Both the position numbers and the translations under genes were made by a program. A model generated the notes under the pieces. The model was not told the origin of the DNA, did not search any database, and saw nothing but the letters and a program-made list of their open reading frames with translations. From the NCBI GenBank assembly GCA_035304345.1, contig DATGQE010000022.1:62001-126000 (forward strand): DNA of 64,000 bases. The letters are read 5' to 3'. Positions 16,295 to 25,095 of this stretch are shown here, in pieces. Position 1 is the stretch's first letter. The number at the start of each line of letters is the position of its first letter. The stretch comes from IDS-8 sp035304345 (GTDB lineage Bacteria; Pseudomonadota; Gammaproteobacteria; Steroidobacterales; Woeseiaceae).

Positions 16295-18520
16295 TCAGTC
16301 GGCGGTCCCGTCGGGAGCGAAGCCGATGGCGTCGAGCGCCGGCCCGATTTCCGGGTTCGCCATGAACAGGTCCCACACGAGTCCGGTGCGATGGTTCTCG
16401 ATCATGACCGTGATCGGGGCCTGGTTCAGCGCCATGTAGGCTTCCTCGAACCAGTTCTGCGTCTCGTTGAAGCCGTCGTGGAAGCCATAGATGCCCCAGA
16501 TCCGGTCGCCGAGATCGCGGTAGTAGTGCTTCAGCGCGGCGAGCGATTCCTCCGGCGTGTACGGCATCGAGGCGAGCGCCGCCATGACGTTGATGGTGCC
16601 GTTGTCGTCGCGCGGCAGCGGCCGGCCGCCGCCGGTGTTGATGCCGGCCGACAGCCCCCAGGTGTCCGGCCCGTACCCTTTGAAGCCCCGGGGGTTCTCC
16701 ATGCAGTAGGCGCGGTTGATCAGCGCGATGGCGCGGTTGTTGCGGAAGTAGTTCGTGTAGGGATCGCGGATGCCGCGGGGATCGAAGCCCATGAACGGGA
16801 AGTGGGTGAAGAACAGGTCCGATCCGTTGCCCACGCCGACGTCGAGGTCGATGCCGTAATAGCGCCCGCCGTTCACGTAGCGGTCACCCGCCGTCGTACG
16901 GCCCCAGCCCCGGCGGTACTGCACGTGCCGCTCGGAAGTGCCTGCGAAGCCGGTGTGATACAGCTCGGCCGGCACCGGGTGGCTCGGTGACGCGATCGCG
17001 AGCAGGTACACGATCAGCGTCTCGTTCCAGCCGATCAGCGGGTGGTTGATGTGGAACCCGTGATCGGGCGACCAGTGCCAGTACAGAAGCTCGCTGTCGG
17101 ACGCCTGCCGGTACCAGCTCCACTCGACCTCGTGCCAGAGCCGGGTGATCGTGTCACGGATCTCGCGCTCCACCGGGTCGTCACGATCGAAATACTGCCG
17201 CGCGGCGAGCAGCCCCTGGATCATGAACGCCGTCTCGACGAGGTCGCCGCCGTTGTCGTACTTGCCGAAATAGGGGATGACCCGCCCGGTGTTGCCGTCG
17301 AGGAAGTGCGGCCACACGCCGTGGAAGCGATCCGCCTGCGCCAGGAAGCGCACGACCTTCAGCATGTGCCGCGCGATCGCGTCGCGCGGGGCGAAGCCCC
17401 GTTCGGCGCCGACGAGCAGGGCCATGACCCCGAAACCGCTGCCCCCGAGCGCGATCAGGTCCCTGTCGCCGGGCAGCACCTCGGCCGCGAGGCCGGCGAC
17501 CGGATGGGCCGCGTCCCAGTAGTAGCGGAACGACGCCTCCTGCACCATGGTCATGAGCTCGTCGTCGCTGAACGGCCGCGTGCGCACGCGGCGGGATACC
17601 GGCGACGGCGGCGATTCGTTGCCCGCGACGTCGAGGGCCGTGACGCGGTACAGCGCCTCCTGCGGCGGCTCGCCGACGTAATCCGCAAAGCGCGCGAACG
17701 AGCCCTGCTGCGTGCCGACGGGCTCGAACGTCCTGCCGTCCGTCGACCGGTAGATGCGGTATTCCAGCAGGTCGTCCGCGTCGCTCGGCGTCCACCTGAG
17801 GTCGAAGTGGCGCTCGTAACCGGTGACCTCCAGCGCCTGCGGTGCCGGCGGTGCCGCGGTGTCGCCGGTGTCGATGTCGCGAATCCGGATGTCGTCGAGA
17901 TAAACCGTGTGCGCCTCACCGTCGTCCAAGCCCTGGAGGAAGGTCACGGCGAGGGTATCGGCCACCCGGAAGCTACTGTCGGTGGTGCCTTTCACGGGAA
18001 TGTCGAAGATGCGCTCGAACGGGAGCCGGATTTCCACCCAGCGTCCGGCCGGGATCCGCTCGTCGCCGCTCACCAGCGTGATCGCGGGAGTGGCGTTGTC
18101 GCCGGCGTCCTTCAGGAACAGGCGCGGCGAGTTGGCGGCCGTGATTTCCGTGTCCGCGAACACCCGCAGCGTGAGCGCGTTGCCCTCGAAGCGAAACGGC
18201 CGTGCGTAGCGGCGCGTGATCTCGATCGTCGCCTGCCAGTCGCCGCCCGGCGCGGACAGCCAGCTCAGGCGCAGGGCATTCGGCGGGCTCGCGAAATGCG
18301 CGGTTTCCACCGGCAGCTTGCCGTCGACGAGCTCGAGCGTGCTCGGCCCGATGGCCCATCCGCTGCTCGCGGCATAGCCGCCCGCGGGAGCGTCGCTGTT
18401 GTCGAAGAGGACGTGGCGATCGTAGAACGACGGGGTGCCCTTGCCGAGGGCGTGCACCGCCGGCGGTGTCGCGGCGAGCGCCAGGGCGAGGACGGCGGCG
18501 AACGCCGGGGCTTTGGGCAT
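16295..18520 (-). CDS. GH144/glycoamylase-like glycoside hydrolase with FnIII domain
   Basis: This 741-residue secreted hydrolase has a signal peptide (residues 1-24, cleaved after VHA), a beta-sandwich resembling a carbohydrate-binding or galactose-binding domain (about 30-225), a fibronectin III domain (about 228-315), and a C-terminal glycoamylase-like (alpha/alpha)6 catalytic domain. The catalytic domain contains SFRYYWDAAHP, GGSGFGVMAL and WPHFLDG. CAZy places this domain in GH144, whose characterised members are endo-beta-1,2-glucanases and sophorohydrolases. ATG 18518-18520 has GGAGGAGA about 7 nt upstream. It is divergent from the GH3 gene, with a promoter overlapping a LacI-type operator. 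GH144 specificity is known for only a few members, so beta-1,2-glucan remains a hypothesis. Confidence 0.85.
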   Translation of the reverse strand: MPKAPAFAAVLALALAATPPAVHALGKGTPSFYDRHVLFDNSDAPAGGYAASSGWAIGPSTLELVDGKLPVETAHFASPPNALRLSWLSAPGGDWQATIEITRRYARPFRFEGNALTLRVFADTEITAANSPRLFLKDAGDNATPAITLVSGDERIPAGRWVEIRLPFERIFDIPVKGTTDSSFRVADTLAVTFLQGLDDGEAHTVYLDDIRIRDIDTGDTAAPPAPQALEVTGYERHFDLRWTPSDADDLLEYRIYRSTDGRTFEPVGTQQGSFARFADYVGEPPQEALYRVTALDVAGNESPPSPVSRRVRTRPFSDDELMTMVQEASFRYYWDAAHPVAGLAAEVLPGDRDLIALGGSGFGVMALLVGAERGFAPRDAIARHMLKVVRFLAQADRFHGVWPHFLDGNTGRVIPYFGKYDNGGDLVETAFMIQGLLAARQYFDRDDPVEREIRDTITRLWHEVEWSWYRQASDSELLYWHWSPDHGFHINHPLIGWNETLIVYLLAIASPSHPVPAELYHTGFAGTSERHVQYRRGWGRTTAGDRYVNGGRYYGIDLDVGVGNGSDLFFTHFPFMGFDPRGIRDPYTNYFRNNRAIALINRAYCMENPRGFKGYGPDTWGLSAGINTGGGRPLPRDDNGTINVMAALASMPYTPEESLAALKHYYRDLGDRIWGIYGFHDGFNETQNWFEEAYMALNQAPITVMIENHRTGLVWDLFMANPEIGPALDAIGFAPDGTAD

Positions 18521-18569
18521 GGGCTCTCTCCTCCGGGCCGGCTCGCGGGCCTGTAGCGGCCTGCTTCTC

Positions 18570-18606
18570 TGACATCGATGATAGGCCAAAAGACCGCGAT
18601 TTAGAA
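18570..18606 (-). promoter_or_regulatory. Predicted promoter and LacI-type operator O3 of the GH144-like gene
   Basis: TGACATCGATGATA (18570-18583) has a perfect left half of the shared palindrome. Read on the minus strand, its other half supplies a good -10, TATCAT (18578-18583), with a weak TTCTAA -35 (18601-18606) 17 bp further up. The layout mirrors the TonB receptor promoter: read toward each gene, palindrome, TTGYAAAT, TCGCG, TTTTG, -10 and palindrome occur in the same order. Confidence 0.55.
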
Positions 18607-18612
18607 AGACAT

Positions 18613-18641
18613 TTGCAATTCCTGATATCGATGTCTATTGT
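18613..18641 (+). promoter_or_regulatory. Predicted promoter and LacI-type operator O4 of the GH3 gene
   Basis: TTGCAA (18613-18618) and TATTGT (18636-18641) with a 17-bp spacer form a plausible sigma70 promoter facing the GH3 gene. The operator-like TGATATCGATGTCT (18623-18636) fills the spacer and touches the -10. Its centre is 53 bp from that of O3, nearly the same as the 54-bp spacing of O1 and O2. Confidence 0.55.
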
Positions 18642-18668
18642 CGCCGTACAGCCCGGGAAGACGAACGC

Positions 18669-21005
18669 ATGACGCCTCTTTCTGCACCACGCAAGCTCCT
18701 CCTCCTTGCGCTCGTGGCATCGCTGGCGGCCTGCCAGCCGGACACGGGCCCCCGTGACGTCGCGACGACCGATGCCACGCCGGCCGCCGCGCGGCCGGAC
18801 ACGCTGCGCCGCGGCGACGACAACGCCATGCGGCAGTTCGTGGACGAGCTGCTCGCGCGCATGACGGTCGAGGAGAAGATCGGCCAGACCACCGCTTTCA
18901 CGAGCGACTGGTCGGTCACCGGCCCCACCATGCGCGAGGGCTACGAGCAGGACATTCGTGCGGGCCGCGTCGGTGCGGTGTTCAATGCTTTCACCGCCGC
19001 CTACACCCGCAAGCTGCAGGCGCTGGCGGTCGAGGAAACGCGCCTCGGCATACCGCTCCTGTTCGGCTACGACGTGGTCCACGGGCATCGCACGATCTTC
19101 CCGATCCCGCTCGGCGAGGCGGCGTCGTGGGATCTCGAAGCGATCGAAAGGAGCGCGCGGATCGCGGCGACGGAGGCCGCCGCCGAGGGCATTCACTGGA
19201 CCTTCGCGCCGATGGTCGACATCGCGCGCGACCCGCGCTGGGGCCGCATCGCGGAGGGCGCGGGGGAGGACGAGTACCTCGCCTCGCGGATCGCGGCCGC
19301 CCGCGTGCGCGGGTTCCAGGGCGACGACCTCGCGGCTCTCGACACGGTGCTCGCCACGCCCAAGCACTTCGCCGCCTACGGTGCCGCGCAGGCCGGCCGC
19401 GATTATCACACGACGGACATGTCCGAGCGCGAGCTCCGCGAAACCTACCTGCCGCCGTTCAAGGCGGCCATCGACGCCGGCGCGGGCTCGATCATGACCG
19501 GCTTCAACGACCTGAACGGCATCCCGGCGACCGGCAACCGCTGGCTGCTCACGGATCTCCTGCGCGGCGAGTGGGGCTTCGACGGCTTCGTCGTCAGCGA
19601 CTACACGTCCATCAACGAGCTCGTGCCGCACGGCTACGCGACCGACGAGGCGCACGCCGCCGCGCTCGCGCTCATGGCCGGCGTGGACATGGACCTGCAG
19701 GGTGGCGTGTACCTCGCGCACCTGCGCTCCGCGCTCGACGGAGGGCAGGTGTCGGCCGAGCGCCTCGACGAGGCCGTGCGACTGATCCTGGAAGCGAAGT
19801 ACAGGCTGGGGCTGTTCGACGATCCTTACCGCTACTCGGATCCGGAGCGCGAGGCGGCCGAGGTCTACCGCCCGGAGCATCTCGAAGCCGCGCGCGACAT
19901 GGCGCGTCGCTCCATGGTGCTGCTCAAGAACGAGCGCGGCCTCCTGCCGCTCGGCGACGACCTCGCCTCCATCGCCGTGATCGGGCCGCTCGCGGACAGC
20001 GAGGCCGACATGCTCGGGAGCTGGGCTGCGGCGGGAGAATTCAAGGACCGGCCGGTGACGCTGCTCGAAGGACTCGAGGCGCGCCTCGGCGACTCCGTCG
20101 TCATCCGGTACGCGAAAGGCGCGGATTACGCGCTCGGCAGCCGCGACGAATCCGGGTTCGACGAGGCGCTGGCCGCCGCCCGGGCCTCGGACGTCGTGAT
20201 CGTCGCCATGGGCGAGAGCGGGAGCATGACCGGCGAGGCCGCGAGCCGCACCTCGTTGCGCCTGCCGGGCACGCAGGAGGCGTTGCTGCGCGCGCTGCAC
20301 GCCACCGGCAAGCCGATCGTCCTCGTGCTGATGAACGGGCGCCCGCTGGCGATCGAGTGGGCGGCCGCGAACGTCGATGCGATCCTGGAGGCCTGGTTCC
20401 CGGGCACGATGGCAGGGCACGCGGTCGCGGACGTGCTCTTCGGCGATTACAATCCGTCGGGCAAGCTGCCCGTGACCTTTCCGCGCAACGTCGGGCAGGT
20501 GCCGATTCACTACGACATGAAGAACACCGGCCGGCCGTACACCCGGGAAAGCCAGGAGCAAAAGTACCTGTCGCGCTATCTCGCCACTCCGAACGAGCCC
20601 CTGTACCCGTTCGGTTATGGCCTGAGCTACACGGAGTTCGCCTACTCCCCGGTCGAGCTCGACCGCACCGAGATCGGTCCCGGCGAAGCCCTGACGGCGA
20701 CCGTCACGGTGACGAACATCGGGGGCTACGACGGCGAGGAGGTCGTGCAGCTTTACGTGCAGGACGTCGTGGGGTCGGTCACGCGCCCGGTCAAGGAGCT
20801 CAAGGGGTTCGAGAAGATCCGCCTCGCCCGGGGCGAGAGCCGTGAGGTCAGCTTCACGCTGCGCGACACGGACCTTGCGTTCTGGCGCCACGACATGACG
20901 TGGGGTGCGGAGCCCGGCGAGTTCCGGGTGTACATCGGCACCTCGTCGGAGGACGTGGGTGCCGCGACCTTCCACCTGCTGCCGGCCACCGGCCATGCCG
21001 ACTAG
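18669..21005 (+). CDS. GH3 family beta-glucosidase lipoprotein (BglX-like)
   Basis: This 778-residue GH3 enzyme has a lipobox (SLAACQ, residues 18-23), so it probably sits in the periplasm or on the outer membrane. The TIM-barrel domain is followed by the alpha/beta sandwich and a C-terminal fibronectin III-like domain (about 670-760). The catalytic nucleophile is D311 in VVSDYTS. KHFAAYG and the substrate-binding region FGYDVVHGHRTIFPIPL also match the family. BglX-type enzymes remove terminal glucose from beta-linked oligosaccharides. It shares a divergent, operator-bearing promoter with the GH144-like hydrolase and precedes the LacI-type regulator and sugar porter. The set suggests stepwise cleavage of a beta-glucan and uptake of glucose. 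Linkage specificity cannot be read from the sequence. Confidence 0.92.
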   Translation: MTPLSAPRKLLLLALVASLAACQPDTGPRDVATTDATPAAARPDTLRRGDDNAMRQFVDELLARMTVEEKIGQTTAFTSDWSVTGPTMREGYEQDIRAGRVGAVFNAFTAAYTRKLQALAVEETRLGIPLLFGYDVVHGHRTIFPIPLGEAASWDLEAIERSARIAATEAAAEGIHWTFAPMVDIARDPRWGRIAEGAGEDEYLASRIAAARVRGFQGDDLAALDTVLATPKHFAAYGAAQAGRDYHTTDMSERELRETYLPPFKAAIDAGAGSIMTGFNDLNGIPATGNRWLLTDLLRGEWGFDGFVVSDYTSINELVPHGYATDEAHAAALALMAGVDMDLQGGVYLAHLRSALDGGQVSAERLDEAVRLILEAKYRLGLFDDPYRYSDPEREAAEVYRPEHLEAARDMARRSMVLLKNERGLLPLGDDLASIAVIGPLADSEADMLGSWAAAGEFKDRPVTLLEGLEARLGDSVVIRYAKGADYALGSRDESGFDEALAAARASDVVIVAMGESGSMTGEAASRTSLRLPGTQEALLRALHATGKPIVLVLMNGRPLAIEWAAANVDAILEAWFPGTMAGHAVADVLFGDYNPSGKLPVTFPRNVGQVPIHYDMKNTGRPYTRESQEQKYLSRYLATPNEPLYPFGYGLSYTEFAYSPVELDRTEIGPGEALTATVTVTNIGGYDGEEVVQLYVQDVVGSVTRPVKELKGFEKIRLARGESREVSFTLRDTDLAFWRHDMTWGAEPGEFRVYIGTSSEDVGAATFHLLPATGHAD

Positions 21006-21065
21006 GCAGCGCGCACGACGGACGATGTCGGCAACCGGCACCTGCGCCGGAATCGGGACAGCGCC

Positions 21066-22079
21066 ATGCGCCGCGTGAACATCAGCGACGTGGCGCGCCG
21101 CGCCGGCGTCTCGCGCAAGTCCGTGTCGAGGGTGATCAACCGCGAGGCCTATGTCAGCGACGCGCTGCGCAGGAAGGTCGAGAAGGCGATCGAGCAGCTC
21201 AACTACGCTCCCGACCGGCAGGCAAGGAGCCTGCGCACCGGCAAGTCGTTCCACATCGCGTTCGTGTACGAGACGCCGTCCTCGTACTACGTCATCAGCC
21301 TGGTCGAAGGCATCCGCGCCGCATGCCGGGAACGCGGCTACGAGCTCGTGCTGCACGAGACCACGGAAAAGGGCTCCCGGCTGGTGCTGTCGGTTCTCGA
21401 GTTCATCGAGCGCGAGCGGCTCGACGGCCTGCTCATGATGCCGCCGTTCACCGACAACGAGCACCTGCTCGCGGCGCTGGACGACGGCGGACTCGTCTAC
21501 GGGCGCATCGCGCCGGGAGCGGCCCGCAGCGACACGATCGACGTGTTCACGACCGACCGGCAGGCGGGCGCGGAAATGGCGGAGCACCTGCTGTCGCTCG
21601 GGCACCGGCACATCGCGTTCATCAGCGGCGACCCCGATCACCTCGCCATGATGCGCCGCCTCGACGGCGTACGCGATGCGCTGCAGCAATGGCAGGGAGC
21701 GCCCTGCGAGCTGACGGTGAAGCAGGGCTTCAGCACGTTCGACAGCGGACTGCGTGCGGCGCGCGAGCTCCTCTCGCGCGATCCGCGGCCCACCGCGATC
21801 TTCGCGGCGAACGACGACATGGCGGCCGGCGTGATCTACGAAGCCCAGGAACGCGGCCTGCGCATTCCCGACGACCTGAGCATCGCCGGGTTCGACGACA
21901 CGCTGCTTGCCTCGCGCATCTGGCCCGGGCTGACGACCGTGCGCCAGCCGACGCGCGAGATGGGCCGCGCGGCCGCGCTGCTGCTCCTCGACCGCGTCGC
22001 CGGCCGCCCGGTCGAGCCGGCGCCACCCATCCCCACCGAGCTCGTCGTACGCCGCTCGACCGGCCCGGCACCGCGCTAG
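21066..22079 (+). CDS. LacI/GalR-family transcriptional regulator of the glucan island
   Basis: This 337-residue regulator has an N-terminal LacI helix-turn-helix (ISDVARRAGVSRKSVSRVIN, residues 6-25), a hinge helix with the conserved Leu (ARSLRTG), and a periplasmic-binding-protein-like effector domain ending in the usual FDDTLLASRIWPGLTTVRQP segment. It lies 60 bp after the GH3 gene and just before a sugar-porter gene. Four matching operator-like palindromes occur upstream of the TonB receptor/metalloprotease pair and the GH144/GH3 pair, and none was noticed elsewhere in the window. I infer that it represses these genes until a sugar, perhaps a gluco-oligosaccharide or glucose, binds. No operator copy is visible just before its own gene. 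Confidence 0.92.
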   Translation: MRRVNISDVARRAGVSRKSVSRVINREAYVSDALRRKVEKAIEQLNYAPDRQARSLRTGKSFHIAFVYETPSSYYVISLVEGIRAACRERGYELVLHETTEKGSRLVLSVLEFIERERLDGLLMMPPFTDNEHLLAALDDGGLVYGRIAPGAARSDTIDVFTTDRQAGAEMAEHLLSLGHRHIAFISGDPDHLAMMRRLDGVRDALQQWQGAPCELTVKQGFSTFDSGLRAARELLSRDPRPTAIFAANDDMAAGVIYEAQERGLRIPDDLSIAGFDDTLLASRIWPGLTTVRQPTREMGRAAALLLLDRVAGRPVEPAPPIPTELVVRRSTGPAPR

Positions 22080-22137
22080 CCGCGCGCACCGGGGCGGCTC
22101 GGCGCGCGGGATGCGCCCCTGCCATAATCGGCCGGTG

Positions 22138-23667
22138 ATGCAGGTCAACACGCGCTACACGACGCGGGTCGCGCTGGTCGTCGCCATCGGCGGCTTCCTC
22201 ATGGGCTTCGAGGCCTCGGTCATCTCGGGGGTCGTGACGTTCCTCGCGGCGGAGTTCCACCTCGGCCAGCTCGAGCTCGGCTGGGCCGTCGCCTCGCTGA
22301 CGCTCACCGCGACGTTCGCGATGATGTGCGCGGGCCCCCTGAGCGATCGAGTGGGCCGCCGGCCGGTGCTGATGATCGCCGCGCTGCTGTTCATGGCATC
22401 CGCGATTGCCGCCGCCGTGGCCCCGGACTTCGCGACCCTCGTGTTCGCCCGCCTCGTGGGCGGGCTGGCGGTGGGCGCGGCGCTGATCGTCGCGCCGATG
22501 TACATCGCCGAGATCTCGCCGGCCTCGTTGCGCGGGCGCACCGTGTCGCTGAACCAGCTCAACATCGTCGTCGGCATATCCGCCGCGTTCTTCAGCAACT
22601 ACCTGATCCTGAAGCTCGGCCACTCGGCGCTGCCGCTCTTCTCGTCGCTCGGCGACGAGAGCTGGCGCGCAATGCTGGGTATCGAGGCGCTTCCGGCGCT
22701 CGGCTACCTCGTCCTGCTGTTCACGGTGCCGGAGAGCCCGCGCTGGCTGGCGATGCACGGCCGCGACGACGAAGCGCGCCGCGTGCTCGAGCGTTTCTGC
22801 GGCCGCGAGCAGTCGCAGCGCGATCTCGAGGCGATCCGCGCGTCCCTCGCGAATCGCGCGAGGCCGCGGATCGGCGAGCTCTTTCATCCGTCGATGCGGC
22901 TGGTGCTCACCATCGGCGTCACGGTCGCGGTCCTGCAGCAGATCACGGGCATCAACGCGGTGTTCTATTACGCGCCGATGATCTTCGAGCAGTCCGGCAT
23001 CGGCACCGACGCCTCCTTCATGCAGGCGGTGCTGGTCGGGCTGGTCAATCTCGGGTTCACGCTCGTCGCCATCTCGCAGATCGACCGGCTGGGCCGTCGG
23101 CCGTTGCTCGGCTTCGGCCTGGTCGGGGTGGCGGCCTGCATGCTGCTCCTGGCCTGGGGCTTCGGCACCGCGACCTATACGCTCGACGCTGCAGACGCCG
23201 CCCGCCTGTCGCCGGCGCTGGAGCCGCTCGCCGGCGAGACCTGGCACAGCGACGTGGAGTTCCGGCGCGCCGTGATCGCCGTCGCCGGCAACGATTTCTG
23301 GCAGGGCCGCCAGGCCGAGATCGTGAGCGCGGCGATCGACGCGAACCCGGGTCTCATCCTCGCCGGTGTGCTGGGCTTCGTCGCGAGCTTTGCCGTGTCC
23401 ATCGGGCCGGTGATGTGGGTGCTGTTCTCGGAGCTGTTCCCGAACCGCTTGCGGGGAATCGCGATCTCGTTCGTCGGGTTCATCAACTCGGCGGTCAGCT
23501 TCTCCGTCCAGCTCGTGTTCCCGTGGGAGCTCGAGCGCATCGGCAATTCGGCGACGTTTCTCCTTTATGGCCTGCTCGCGATCGCGGGCCTCGTGGTCGT
23601 CATGCGGGTGCTGCCGGAGACCAACGGACGAAGCCTGGAGGAGCTGGAGGCGAAGCTCGTGGGATGA
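22138..23667 (+). CDS. Sugar porter family MFS transporter
   Basis: This 509-residue, 12-helix transporter belongs to the sugar porter subfamily. It shows DRVGRRP between helices 2 and 3, PESPRWL (from residue 198) after helix 6, QQITGINAVFYYAP in helix 7, and PETNGRSLEELE (from about 493) at the C-terminus. A long extracytoplasmic insert of about 60 residues lies between helices 9 and 10, as in some xanthomonad and bacteroidete members. It probably moves a monosaccharide or small oligosaccharide across the inner membrane by proton symport. CATAAT at 22123-22128 is 9 nt before the ATG and 6 nt before an in-frame GTG at 22135, so the message may be leaderless and the start may be the GTG. It completes the receptor-hydrolase-regulator-transporter set. 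Confidence 0.9.
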   Translation: MQVNTRYTTRVALVVAIGGFLMGFEASVISGVVTFLAAEFHLGQLELGWAVASLTLTATFAMMCAGPLSDRVGRRPVLMIAALLFMASAIAAAVAPDFATLVFARLVGGLAVGAALIVAPMYIAEISPASLRGRTVSLNQLNIVVGISAAFFSNYLILKLGHSALPLFSSLGDESWRAMLGIEALPALGYLVLLFTVPESPRWLAMHGRDDEARRVLERFCGREQSQRDLEAIRASLANRARPRIGELFHPSMRLVLTIGVTVAVLQQITGINAVFYYAPMIFEQSGIGTDASFMQAVLVGLVNLGFTLVAISQIDRLGRRPLLGFGLVGVAACMLLLAWGFGTATYTLDAADAARLSPALEPLAGETWHSDVEFRRAVIAVAGNDFWQGRQAEIVSAAIDANPGLILAGVLGFVASFAVSIGPVMWVLFSELFPNRLRGIAISFVGFINSAVSFSVQLVFPWELERIGNSATFLLYGLLAIAGLVVVMRVLPETNGRSLEELEAKLVG

Positions 23668-23750
23668 GCCGAACGCCGAGCCGCCGCGCGGGTCGAACAG
23701 CTCATTGCTGCCGGATAAAGGACCGCCGCGATGCCGCGCGCCTCGTCGTC

Positions 23751-25016
23751 ATGAAAGGAATGTCGTGGGCCGCGGCGGCAACCGCAGCCGGGCTGCTGGC
23801 CGCCTGCGGCTCCGGCGGGGGGAACGACGACGCGCCGGCGTGCGATCCCGACACCGAGTTCTGCGGCGCGATTCCGTCCTCGGCCTTCGCCTGCGAGGAC
23901 GCGCAGTACTGGCCGCTGGCGGTGGAATCCGGGAGCCGCCCCTTGCTGGTCCATTACTCGCGCCGCGCCGACGCCGACGTCGCCGCCGAAATGCTCGCGA
24001 TACTGGAGACGGCCTGGGACGTGCAGATCGATGCCGTCGGCTTTGCCGAACCGCTGCCCGACGGCGGCCTCTGCGGGCCGGACGATCGCTACGACGTGTT
24101 CCTCTGGCGCGGGTTGGACGGCGCCTTCGTCGAGGCGCTCGCCGACAACCCGGCGACCGTGCACGACGACTTCACGACCTACATGGCGATCAACCCGTTC
24201 GCGGAGCTCGGCGGCGAATTCCTCGACACGACGCTCGCCCACGAGCTGAACCACGCGGTGCAGGCGAGCGACGACTGGTGGGAGAGCGCGCTGATCTTCG
24301 AGATGACCGCGACCTACGCCGAGACGCTGGTGTTCCCGGAACAGGACGACTGGTTCTACACGCTCGAGGACTTCCAGAACAATCCCGAGTGGTCGTTGTT
24401 CTACGACGACGCCTACGAGACCTGGTACATGTACGGCGCGGCGATGTTCCTGCACTTCCTCGAGCAGCGCCACTACGCGGGCGACCCCGGGTTCATCGCG
24501 CGAGTCTGGCGGGCCGCGCGCAGCGATCCCGCCGTCGGGCGCCCGGACTACCTCGACGCGCTGCGTTCCGTCCTCGCGTCGGAGCTCGGTGTCACGCTGG
24601 AGGACGCGGTGGTCGAGTTCATGCAGTGGCGCTGGTTCGTCGCGGAGCTCGACGACGGGATGCATTTCGCGCGGGGCGCCGACTGGCCGTTCACGGTGTG
24701 GCACGAGGAGGTCGACGCGCGCGTCTCGCAAGCCGTCGTGGAGCTCGAGGCGATGGTCTACGGCGCGCATTACCTCCGTCTCGTCAACCCGTCGGGTGTG
24801 CAGCGGCAGGTCGCGATCGACCTCGCCGTCGACGATGCCGACGTCGACTGGCGCCTCACGACGGCCGGGGGCGATGCGGTGGCCGGCACCGTGCTCGTCC
24901 CGGCGAACGGCGATCTCGTGATCGTCGCGACCGTGCTGCCGCTCGAGCCGTTGTCGGCGGGGATGCTGGATTTCGAGCCGCGTACCGCGACCCTGGACGT
25001 CCGGGCGGCGAATTGA
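23751..25016 (+). CDS. Lipoprotein with HExxH...E zinc protease signature (MXAN_6640-like)
   Basis: This 421-residue predicted lipoprotein has lipobox LLAACGS at about residues 19-25. HELNH lies at 164-168, with acidic candidates for the third ligand at E184 or E191 in the helix that follows (gluzincin spacing). The arrangement resembles the MXAN_6640 family of putative secreted metalloproteases. Four cysteines near the mature N-terminus could form disulfides, and the last 100 residues look like a beta-sandwich. The start is uncertain: ATG 23751 gives a good signal peptide but no clear ribosome site, and a 7-codon frame (23731-23754) overlaps it as ATGA. The gene follows the sugar porter by 83 bp, so it may belong to the same island. 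The substrate is unknown. Confidence 0.7.
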   Translation: MKGMSWAAAATAAGLLAACGSGGGNDDAPACDPDTEFCGAIPSSAFACEDAQYWPLAVESGSRPLLVHYSRRADADVAAEMLAILETAWDVQIDAVGFAEPLPDGGLCGPDDRYDVFLWRGLDGAFVEALADNPATVHDDFTTYMAINPFAELGGEFLDTTLAHELNHAVQASDDWWESALIFEMTATYAETLVFPEQDDWFYTLEDFQNNPEWSLFYDDAYETWYMYGAAMFLHFLEQRHYAGDPGFIARVWRAARSDPAVGRPDYLDALRSVLASELGVTLEDAVVEFMQWRWFVAELDDGMHFARGADWPFTVWHEEVDARVSQAVVELEAMVYGAHYLRLVNPSGVQRQVAIDLAVDDADVDWRLTTAGGDAVAGTVLVPANGDLVIVATVLPLEPLSAGMLDFEPRTATLDVRAAN

Positions 25017-25095
25017 GCAGCCGCGCGACCGGATCCGGCGACCGCGGCGCCCCGACGGGGGATAGAATGCGGGTGGAACGACGGGGAGGACCGGC

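Noticed and set aside
21002..21065. Possible autoregulatory LacI operator before the regulator gene (CGATGTC near 21024)
   Set aside because: Only a half-site is present and it lacks the palindromic partner seen at the four other sites.
17973..22151. Open frame of about 1390 codons on the - strand across the GH3 and LacI genes
   Set aside because: It is antisense to two convincing genes, Arg/Ala/His-rich, and has no domain. High GC removes stop codons from such frames.
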